Shown one piece after another: positions 1 through 4,865 of a DNA stretch of 5,748 nt. The notes below the pieces were generated by a model. That model made no database searches, was not told the DNA's origin, and saw only the letters and a program-made list of their open reading frames with translations. A program made the position numbers and the translations under genes. Each line of letters opens with the position of its first letter. The stretch's first letter is position 1. Origin of the DNA: Devosia equisanguinis (GTDB lineage Bacteria > Pseudomonadota > Alphaproteobacteria > Rhizobiales > Hyphomicrobiaceae); contig CAMDMH010000242.1 in the NCBI GenBank assembly GCA_945901835.1, forward strand, positions 1 to 5,748, in the 5' to 3' direction.

Positions 1-239
1 TGAACCTCGTCGAGCGCTTCTTTGCCGAGATCACGGACAAGCGCATCCGGCGCGGCGTGTTCACCAGCGTCGCCGAACTGGAGGAGGCGATCGATGACTA
101 CCTCCTGCGTCACAACGCATTCGCCAAACCTTATCGATGGACCAAGCCGGCCGCCGACATCCTTGCCAAAGAACGCCGCGCCCTCGATAAACTCGAAGCC
201 ATCAAAGCCGGGTACCAAGCGTCAGACTCGGAACACTAG
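1..239 (+). CDS. IS630-family transposase, C-terminal part (5' end outside window)
   Basis: This is the C-terminal end of a DDE transposase, read in the frame starting at base 3 and ending at the TAG at 237-239; 78 residues are visible. It opens with NLVERFFAEITDKRIRRG, which matches the region of IS630-family transposases that carries the third catalytic acidic residue (the E of VERFF). It continues with the usual tail: a helix (SVAELEEAIDDYL), then RHNAFAKPYRWTK and AADILAKERR. The fragment shows no frameshift, but the first two catalytic aspartates lie outside the window, so it is unknown whether the element is intact. The stop codon lies inside a perfect 10-bp palindrome (ACACTAGTGT, 233-242). 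I could not locate the terminal inverted repeat of the element. It is the only clear mobile-element gene here and marks the left border of the sulfur gene set. Confidence 0.9.
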   Translation, partial: NLVERFFAEITDKRIRRGVFTSVAELEEAIDDYLLRHNAFAKPYRWTKPAADILAKERRALDKLEAIKAGYQASDSEH

Positions 240-370
240 TGTGCAAGGTGGAGTGCGATCAGGCCGAAGGCGAGGCATCACGTACTATCGACGGCTTGGC
301 ATGCACGAGGTAATAACATTTTCGCATGCACTAATGTTGAAGCGTTGCGCGACAGGCAGGAAGAGATCAC
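240..370. other. Intergenic spacer between transposase and tusA
   Basis: This 131-bp stretch has no gene. Its left part probably contains the end of the IS630-type element, but no terminal repeat can be assigned without the other end. Its right part should hold the tusA promoter. Visible are the short repeats at 299-338, described separately, and a Shine-Dalgarno-like AGGAAGAG at 358-365, five bases before the tusA ATG. I found no convincing -35/-10 pair. TTGGCA at 296-301 could be a -35 box, but the sequence 17 bases later is a poor -10. Confidence 0.5.
299..338. promoter_or_regulatory. Repeat cluster upstream of tusA, possible operator
   Basis: GCATGCAC occurs twice in direct orientation (299-306 and 324-331), each copy containing the palindrome GCATGC. 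Interleaved with them is a perfect 6-bp inverted repeat, AACATT at 315-320 and AATGTT at 333-338, separated by 12 bases. The cluster ends 32 bases before the tusA start codon, a suitable place for a repressor or activator site. That it binds a regulator, for example an ArsR-type repressor of the kind that controls sulfur-oxidation genes, is inference only. Short repeats of this size also arise by chance. Confidence 0.3.
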
Positions 371-598
371 ATGGCCGACAAAACGATCGACACCAAGGGT
401 GCCAACTGCCCGATTCCGATCCTGAAGGCAAAAAAAGCGATCGGCGAGGTTCCGGTCGGCGGAACGCTCGAAGTGCTTGCGACAGATCCCGGCGCGGTTG
501 CCGATTTCGAGGCATTCGCCCGGCAGACGGGGCATCAGCTCGTCGAGCACAGCGAGAGTGCCGGCGTATACCGGTTCCTGATCAAGCGCGGGGGGTGA
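371..598 (+). CDS. tusA: TusA-family sulfurtransferase / sulfur carrier protein
   Basis: This small cytoplasmic protein of 75 residues has the usual TusA length. The family signature CPxP is present as C13-P-I-P16 after a short first strand (TIDTKGAN); C13 is the conserved cysteine that carries a persulfide. It is followed by the helix LKAKKAIGEV, the strand TLEVLATDPGA and a C-terminal FLIKRGG strand, which is the complete fold. The start ATG is preceded by AGGAAGAG with a 5-base gap. TusA proteins deliver sulfane sulfur to partners; some act in tRNA thiolation, while those in sulfur oxidisers feed the Dsr or sHdr pathways that form sulfite in the cytoplasm. Location beside sulfite dehydrogenase genes favours the dissimilatory role, by inference. 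It is convergent with the exporter gene and must have its own promoter. The symbol is used at family level. Confidence 0.88.
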   Translation: MADKTIDTKGANCPIPILKAKKAIGEVPVGGTLEVLATDPGAVADFEAFARQTGHQLVEHSESAGVYRFLIKRGG

Positions 599-714
599 TC
601 GCGCGGTTCGCCGACCGTTTCTGTCCTGTGCGGCAGCCTGCGGCCGGGCGTCAACGTGCGTGCCCTTGTACCGCAAGAGCGATCAGGCAAGGTCCGCGGT
701 GCTTTTCGCAAACG

Positions 715-741
715 GCTGTCGGCCGCTCAGTGGCCGGCAGC
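715..741 (-). terminator. Strong stem-loop at the end of the exporter gene, possible terminator
   Basis: A 10-bp stem (715-724 with 732-741, one G-U pair) encloses a 7-base loop that contains the exporter stop codon (727-729). On the minus strand it is followed by CGTTTGCG, a poor uridine run, so intrinsic termination is uncertain. On the plus strand no T-run follows. Its position between the convergent tusA and exporter genes fits a terminator or an RNA 3'-end stabiliser. Confidence 0.4.
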
Positions 742-1647
742 GCCGAAGGAATAGATTTCGCCAGGGTGGGCGACGAGCTGGTAGGCCATCCGGATGGCGA
801 CCAGCAGCACAAGTCCTGCCATCAGAAAACGGAGCTGTTCGCCTTTGAGCTTTGCGCCGGCTGCCGCGCCGAGTTGTGCGCCGATCACGCCGCCTACCAT
901 CAGAATGATCGCCAGCACGATGTCGACGGTGAAGTTCCACCACGCCTGCATGATGGTGGTTGCGGCGGTCACGAACATGATCTGGTAGAGCGACGTGCCC
1001 ACGACGACGTTGGTCGGCATCTTCAACAGATAGATCATCGCGGGCACGAGAACGAATCCACCGCCGACGCCCATGATGCCGGACAGGAAGCCGATGAAAA
1101 GGCCGATCAGAACGGGCGGTATGACACTGATATAGAGCTTGGACCGCGGAAATCGGGTCTTGAACGGCAGGCCGTGAATCCAGTTATGTTGGCCCGATTT
1201 TCGCAGCGCCGCAGGCTTGCCGCTCTGCGTTTTGCGGATCGTGGTGAGACTTTCTATCATCATCAGCGCGCCGACAATGCCGAGCAGCGTTACATAGCAG
1301 AGCGTTATGACGAGATCGAACTGGCCCGTGCGACGAAGCACACTCACGGCCTGTACGCCGAGGACGGAGCCGACGAGGCCGCCCGACAGCAGGACCGTGC
1401 CCATCTTGATGTCGATGCTCTTGCGCCGCCACTGCGCCAACGCGCCTGAAACGGAGGAAGCGACGATCTGGGCTGCTTCGGTGCCGACGGCGATCGGGGA
1501 GGGGATTCCCGACAGGATCAGCAGCGGTGTCATGAGGAAGCCACCGCCGACGCCGAACATGCCGGACAGGAAGCCGACAGCCGCGCCCATTCCCATGAAG
1601 AGAAAGACGGAGGCGGACATCTCGGCAATCGGCAGGTAGATGCTCAT
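727..1647 (-). CDS. TSUP (TauE/SafE) family membrane exporter, probably for sulfite or a related anion
   Basis: This 306-residue integral membrane protein contains the internal duplication typical of the TSUP family. GFLSGMFGVGGGF at 25-37 is repeated as GFLSGIMGVGGGF at 186-198, and each copy is followed by a matching helix ending in VGT (IAVGTEAAQI, 52-61; VVVGTSLYQI, 214-223). About eight hydrophobic segments are visible, with a polar cytoplasmic-type loop at about 133-170 between the two halves. Family members export sulfite, sulfoacetate or related anions, or take up sulfur compounds; the exact substrate cannot be read from sequence. It starts 64 bp downstream of soeC on the same strand and is probably cotranscribed with it, which supports sulfite or sulfate. 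No good Shine-Dalgarno precedes the ATG. A second ATG at codon 10 is a less likely start because it would shorten the first helix leader. A seven-codon frame overlaps the start (see findings). Confidence 0.88.
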   Translation of the reverse strand: MSIYLPIAEMSASVFLFMGMGAAVGFLSGMFGVGGGFLMTPLLILSGIPSPIAVGTEAAQIVASSVSGALAQWRRKSIDIKMGTVLLSGGLVGSVLGVQAVSVLRRTGQFDLVITLCYVTLLGIVGALMMIESLTTIRKTQSGKPAALRKSGQHNWIHGLPFKTRFPRSKLYISVIPPVLIGLFIGFLSGIMGVGGGFVLVPAMIYLLKMPTNVVVGTSLYQIMFVTAATTIMQAWWNFTVDIVLAIILMVGGVIGAQLGAAAGAKLKGEQLRFLMAGLVLLVAIRMAYQLVAHPGEIYSFGAAGH

Positions 1648-1711
1648 CGCTGCGTCGTTGGGTCCATGATTTTCCGGGGCGTTCGGGTCGCCAAACGTTG
1701 CCCCACCGTGG

Positions 1712-2659
1712 TCAGGCGGCTTCCGCTCCGTAGTACAGCGTTACGACGTGTTGCGCCTCTGCAAAAAAAAGCCAGCGCTCTAGGATCACGCCGAATGTCG
1801 CGGCCAGAAGTCCGACAACGGTCAGCGGAAGGATCAGCAGTCCACCGACCGTCAGCGTCAGTATCAGGGCCAATATAGGCAGCACGAAACCCGCAAGCTG
1901 GACGATCGCTCTGAGCTTTGCCGCGTGCTTGCGGGCGACCGTGTAGCCCATCTCACGCATCACGAAGTTAGCCTGGGTATGAGGCGGCTCGAGCGGGCGA
2001 ACGCGGCCGAAGCGACCGAGCCCTGTCGCCGAGCCGCTGGTGCGGTCGCGCGGGGCGGCGTCGATGAAGGACCAGTAGACCCGCTTCAGCAGGAGTGCGG
2101 TGGCCAACAATGTGACGACGACCCATCCGAAGTCCTCGCTCTCATGGCCGAGCAAGCGGAGCAGGGTGAGGGCGAGGACGCCGCCGCTCGCCAGAGATAG
2201 CGCGACGTAAATCGGCGTGACCATTGGTTGATGCCAGGAGCGTATCGTCGGCAACGACTGATAAATCATGCCGGTGCACCAGACGGTGATCATGCACATC
2301 GCGGCCGTCAGGAGGCCCACGAAACCGAATACGCCCTGGTTCTGGCCGAGCATGACCCAGCCGTAGGCGAACTGGGCAAAAGGCAGAAACGTCGCGATGG
2401 CCGCGACGCCTTCGCGCGAGAGCCACGAAGTGCGCCATTGAGAGAATGCGCGCCAAGCGCGCTCCGGGCGTCCGAGGTGCGCGGTGGACGACAAGAGGCC
2501 GCCGGAGATCAGAGCGAAGGCGAGACCTAGTCCGGCGATGCCGAGCGTGAGATCAGCGGACAGGTTGTCGAACACCGACAGGATCGCCAGCCAGAACAGC
2601 AGGCCGTAGCCCGCGCCGGAGGCTGTCGTGAACAGGATGACGGAATAGGCTGGATGCAT
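1712..2659 (-). CDS. soeC: SoeC-like membrane anchor subunit (DmsC family) of sulfite dehydrogenase
   Basis: This 315-residue protein is the quinone-interacting anchor of a molybdenum/iron-sulfur oxidoreductase. About eight membrane segments can be seen at roughly 8-30, 38-58, 83-103, 109-133, 145-168, 177-195, 250-270 and 272-294. DmsC-type motifs are visible: SSTAHLGRPERAWRAFSQWR (57-76), followed by TSWLSREG, and FFAEAQHVVTLYYG near the C-terminus. The reading frame stays open far upstream of the ATG at 2659, but that extension overlaps soeB and is a shadow; the chosen start begins directly at the first membrane helix. The start lies 8 bases after the soeB stop, with AGGG about six bases upstream, as expected in a tight operon. 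SoeC is assigned rather than DmsC because of the TSUP and TusA neighbours; an anchor for another DMSO-reductase-type enzyme (polysulfide, thiosulfate or DMSO) remains possible. Confidence 0.82.
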   Translation of the reverse strand: MHPAYSVILFTTASGAGYGLLFWLAILSVFDNLSADLTLGIAGLGLAFALISGGLLSSTAHLGRPERAWRAFSQWRTSWLSREGVAAIATFLPFAQFAYGWVMLGQNQGVFGFVGLLTAAMCMITVWCTGMIYQSLPTIRSWHQPMVTPIYVALSLASGGVLALTLLRLLGHESEDFGWVVVTLLATALLLKRVYWSFIDAAPRDRTSGSATGLGRFGRVRPLEPPHTQANFVMREMGYTVARKHAAKLRAIVQLAGFVLPILALILTLTVGGLLILPLTVVGLLAATFGVILERWLFFAEAQHVVTLYYGAEAA

Positions 2660-2667
2660 CGTGGACC

Positions 2668-3417
2668 CTAGCGGGAAAGGAGTTTGTCCGCCCAGGCGAA
2701 CAGTTTTTCGGTTGCGGAGCCGTCGCTCTTTGCCGGGGCGGCGGTCGATGTCGTGTTGGGCGTGGTTGCAGCATCGCGCTTGGCACGCGGCGGCAGGTAC
2801 TTGTTGACGGGCTTGTAGCCCATCTCTGGCAGTAGGTCGTAGCCTTCGCGCGCCTTGACGAGTTGCGAGACGGCACTCGTTTCGTCGCCGAGGTCGCCGA
2901 AGTGGCGCGCGCCGGTTGGGCAGGCCTTGACGCAAGCCGGAACGCGATCCGCGGGTTCAAGGGTTTCGTTGTAGATGCGGTCCACGCAGAGCGTGCATTT
3001 CTTCATGACGCCGTCGGCGTAGTCGTACTCGCGCGCGCCGTAGGGGCATGCCCACGAGCACAACTTGCAGCCGATGCAGGTGTCGGGGTTGACGAGCACG
3101 ATGCCGTCCTCGGCGCGCTTGTAGCTGGCGCCGGTGGGACAGACGGTGACGCAGGCCGGCGTCTCGCAATGCAGGCACGAGCGCGGGAAGTGCACGGTGC
3201 GGCTCGTGGCACCTTCACCGACGTCGTAGGCGTGGATGCGATTGAGCCATGCGCCGTGCGGGTCTGAGCCATAAGGATCGTGGTCCGACAGCGGTGCGGA
3301 GTAGCCGGAGGTGTTCCACTCCTTACAAGAGGTGGCGCAGGCCTGACAGCCGACGCACGTATCGAGGTCGATCACGAGGCCGAGCTTTTTGGCGGAAGGT
3401 GCGGGCAGGGCGGTCAT
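2668..3417 (-). CDS. soeB: SoeB-like iron-sulfur subunit with four [4Fe-4S] sites
   Basis: This 249-residue electron-transfer subunit carries 16 cysteines in four ferredoxin-type groups. They are C21-C24-C27-C31, C81-C84-C89-C93, C114-C117-C120-C124, and C141-C144 with C162-C166. This is the DmsB/PhsB/SoeB pattern that relays electrons between the molybdopterin subunit and the membrane anchor. There is no signal peptide, in line with a cytoplasm-facing SoeAB module. The C-terminal stretch from about 214 to 236 (AATTPNTTSTAAPAKSDGS) is low in complexity and is followed by a short helix, FAWADKLL. The start ATG overlaps the stop of the upstream secreted-protein gene by four bases (ATGA, 3414-3417). 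The only upstream ribosome-binding candidate is the purine run GAAAAGAA touching the ATG, so translation may depend on coupling. The cluster pattern is certain; the sulfite dehydrogenase assignment comes from the neighbours. Confidence 0.88.
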   Translation of the reverse strand: MTALPAPSAKKLGLVIDLDTCVGCQACATSCKEWNTSGYSAPLSDHDPYGSDPHGAWLNRIHAYDVGEGATSRTVHFPRSCLHCETPACVTVCPTGASYKRAEDGIVLVNPDTCIGCKLCSWACPYGAREYDYADGVMKKCTLCVDRIYNETLEPADRVPACVKACPTGARHFGDLGDETSAVSQLVKAREGYDLLPEMGYKPVNKYLPPRAKRDAATTPNTTSTAAPAKSDGSATEKLFAWADKLLSR

Positions 3418-4142
3418 TTCTTTTCGGTCTCGTCGGGCGAAGGGGAGATCTCTTGGGACGAAGTAGGAGCCTCAAGCTCGGCGACGTGCTCTTCGAATAT
3501 GAACTGGCAAGGTTGTCCAGCTTCTACCAAGACGGACAGCCTCGGTAGCGAATCCATGTCGACGCGCTCGAAATCGACGACTGTCGAGTAGTCTGAGTTT
3601 ACGAAGTGCAGTGTGCCGCTTTGGCAGTGCTTCACTATACAAGTGTTGCTTTGGCAAGGCGCAACCCGGCAAATACTTTCGAACGCCATGAAGTCTAATT
3701 TCAAGGACCACTTGAGGTCAGAAGAGAGGACGACAATTGTTTCTCTCTTGTCGCCCTTCTTGCGCGCTTCTGGTTTTTGCTCAACGTAAAACGCAGGAAA
3801 GCCGCCAAGCAATTTGACGCGCTTCAATCGTTTGGTGGCATCGTCTTCAGGCGAGAAGTGGTGTGCCATTGCCCGCCGCTCGTCTTGACCCGGAGTCGGA
3901 GGTAGCATGTATCGCATGAACTCCTCGGCTGTGAGGACGGGCTTGCCGTCGAGCGGAGGTCGCAGGGTGAATTGCCTTATGTGGCGCTGCACCACATCGG
4001 GTACGGGCGCTGGCAACTGATACCCCTTGTTTTGGTAGATATAATTGCCAGCGTCTTGACAATTGAAAGTTTCTTTCGCCTCGATCGGCGCGGGCATCAA
4101 CGTCAGTGCGGCTGCCACAAACCCGATTGACCATTTGCGCAT
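3414..4142 (-). CDS. Secreted protein of unknown function with regularly spaced cysteines
   Basis: I do not recognise this 242-residue protein. It begins with a clear export signal: MRKW, a hydrophobic core IGFVAAALTLMPAPI, and a probable cleavage after A22 (IEA/KETF). The mature part has six cysteines: C28, then C158, C163, C168 and C173 at exact five-residue intervals, and C212. Such a pattern could form disulfides or bind a metal in the periplasm; this is inference. Residues 121-134 are very basic (EQKPEARKKGDKRE) and the last 20 are acidic and proline/serine-rich. The start at 4142 shares one base with the toxin stop (TGATG), and its own stop overlaps the soeB start (ATGA). The frame is open upstream to 4334, but that part overlaps the toxin gene and has no signal sequence. 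Two sampled 60-base rows (3601, 3721) are 52% and 50% GC, well below soeB, so the gene looks acquired. Confidence 0.75.
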   Translation of the reverse strand: MRKWSIGFVAAALTLMPAPIEAKETFNCQDAGNYIYQNKGYQLPAPVPDVVQRHIRQFTLRPPLDGKPVLTAEEFMRYMLPPTPGQDERRAMAHHFSPEDDATKRLKRVKLLGGFPAFYVEQKPEARKKGDKRETIVVLSSDLKWSLKLDFMAFESICRVAPCQSNTCIVKHCQSGTLHFVNSDYSTVVDFERVDMDSLPRLSVLVEAGQPCQFIFEEHVAELEAPTSSQEISPSPDETEKK

Positions 4143-4561
4143 CACGACAGCCAGTCCTCCACCTTCAGATCGGGGACGCGGGCGAAATCGTTCAGATTGC
4201 GCGAAAGCAGTATCGCATTGGTGGCCAACACAATGCTGGCGATCCGCAGGTCCATCGTGCCGATGCCGAGGCGCAACGATCTGAGTTTCTCGTACGTGCT
4301 TGCTGCTGTGCCGTCCCAACGCAGAACCAGCCAATTGGCCAGCGCTTCATTCAGCCGGCTCAATCGGTCGTATGGCAAAATCAGTTCCTGACCATCCTTG
4401 TTACCAGCAACTTGCGCCAAGCGACCTCTCCAGAGTTCTTCTACCGATACGATCGTCGTGCCGAATGGCAGAGCCGTTGCGTCTAGCCGAACTCGTAACT
4501 CCAAACTGGGGCGAATGCCGCGGTGCAACTGGCTCATGTGGTCCGTGTCCAGAATCAGCAT
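4142..4561 (-). CDS. vapC: VapC-like PIN-domain ribonuclease toxin
   Basis: This 139-residue protein has the length and layout of VapC-type toxins. The PIN-domain acidic residues are visible: D5 (with D7) in LILDTDHMS, E41/E42 in IVSVEELWRG, D104 in GTMDLRIASIVLATNAILLS, and D125 in SRNLNDFARV. These coordinate the metal ions used to cleave RNA. The C-terminus LKVEDWLS is also typical. All key acidic residues are present, so the toxin is probably active. A TTG at 4582 would add seven alanine/proline-rich residues; I prefer the ATG at 4561 because the protein then begins directly at the first PIN strand. That ATG overlaps the antitoxin stop by seven bases and lacks a Shine-Dalgarno sequence, so translation is probably coupled to the antitoxin. 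VapC proteins cut tRNA, rRNA or other RNAs; the target here is unknown. It lies unusually inside a respiratory-enzyme operon. Confidence 0.88.
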   Translation of the reverse strand: MLILDTDHMSQLHRGIRPSLELRVRLDATALPFGTTIVSVEELWRGRLAQVAGNKDGQELILPYDRLSRLNEALANWLVLRWDGTAASTYEKLRSLRLGIGTMDLRIASIVLATNAILLSRNLNDFARVPDLKVEDWLS

Positions 4562-4794
4562 TTGGGCTGGCGCCGGCGCCAAGCCTGCCCCAGCCGGACC
4601 GCCTCTTCATGAGTCGGGTCATCCTTGAAGATGCCGAACGTCTTCTCCCATTCATGTTTGAATGGGACGTTTTCTCCAGCCGGGTTGGATTTGAGCTGCT
4701 CGACGACTTGCTTCAGATCCGCAATCTCGGCCTCTAGTATTTCGATACGCTTGGCCATTGTCCGTGGCTTCTTCTTGTTCACAATCTCTTGCAT
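4555..4794 (-). CDS. Small coiled-coil antitoxin paired with the PIN toxin
   Basis: This 79-residue protein lies directly before the toxin and overlaps it by seven bases, the usual antitoxin-first order. A basic N-terminus (VNKKKPRTMAKR) leads into a predicted coiled coil at about 16-36 (IEILEAEIADLKQVVEQLKS). The C-terminal part, EWEKTFGIFKDDPTHEEAVR followed by LGQAWRRR, resembles the toxin-binding tail of short antitoxins that accompany VapC-like toxins. No AbrB, ribbon-helix-helix or Phd/YefM DNA-binding domain can be seen. The start at 4794 has a good Shine-Dalgarno (GAGGTG, six-base gap). Alternatives are ATG at 4830 (91 residues, weak upstream signal) and ATG at 4758 (67 residues, starting at the coiled coil). 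A sampled row (4681) is 52% GC. The antitoxin role is inferred from position and tail sequence. Confidence 0.75.
   Translation of the reverse strand: MQEIVNKKKPRTMAKRIEILEAEIADLKQVVEQLKSNPAGENVPFKHEWEKTFGIFKDDPTHEEAVRLGQAWRRRQPKC
4568..4581. repeat. Perfect 14-bp palindrome just before the toxin start codon
   Basis: TGGCGCCGGCGCCA is its own reverse complement. It lies within the 3' coding end of the antitoxin gene and ends six bases before the toxin ATG, where a Shine-Dalgarno sequence would normally be. In RNA it can fold into a 5-bp stem with a 4-base loop. It may limit direct ribosome entry at the toxin gene, or it may only reflect GC-rich codons. Confidence 0.45.
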
Positions 4795-4800
4795 GTGCTT

Positions 4801-4806
4801 CACCTC
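4801..4806 (-). promoter_or_regulatory. Ribosome-binding site of the antitoxin gene
   Basis: On the minus strand GAGGTG lies six bases before the ATG at 4794. It is the best Shine-Dalgarno match in the cassette and decides the start among three in-frame ATGs. The downstream toxin and secreted-protein starts have nothing comparable, which suggests that ribosomes entering here may translate the chain of overlapping genes. Confidence 0.6.
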
Positions 4807-4836
4807 GGTCGTGGGTATTGGTGACGCCATTCGGCC

Positions 4837-4854
4837 GCAGAAAACATCTTCTAC
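4837..4854. promoter_or_regulatory. Imperfect palindrome between soeA and the antitoxin gene
   Basis: An 18-bp imperfect inverted repeat (plus strand GCAGAAAACATCTTCTAC, arms AGAA and TTCT) lies in the 71-bp gap after soeA and about 40 bases before the antitoxin start. Toxin-antitoxin pairs often have an operator here. I see no convincing -35/-10 promoter in the gap, and the antitoxin has no obvious DNA-binding domain, so the role is speculative. Confidence 0.2.
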
Positions 4855-4865
4855 TCCAACGTACC

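Noticed and set aside
22..1449. Very long plus-strand open frame (475 codons) running from the transposase through tusA and antisense to the exporter
   Set aside because: It overlaps three well-supported genes in other frames or on the other strand. Its translation is rich in Arg, Asp, His and Gln with no recognisable domain, as expected for a shadow frame in GC-rich DNA.
1676..1704. GGGGC...GCCCC inverted repeat between soeC and the exporter gene, considered as a terminator
   Set aside because: The stem is only five pairs plus three after a bulge, and no T-run follows on either strand, so the exporter is more likely cotranscribed with soeC.
2660..2935. N-terminal extension of soeC by 92 codons
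   Set aside because: The extension lies almost wholly inside soeB, reads as arginine-rich sequence without a domain, and the ATG at 2659 starts exactly at the first membrane helix.
2863..3267. Plus-strand open frame opposite soeB
   Set aside because: Antisense shadow of the cysteine-rich, GC-rich soeB gene; no domain or ribosome-binding site.
4143..4334. N-terminal extension of the secreted protein by 64 codons
   Set aside because: It overlaps the PIN toxin out of frame, and it would bury the clear signal peptide beginning at the ATG at 4142.
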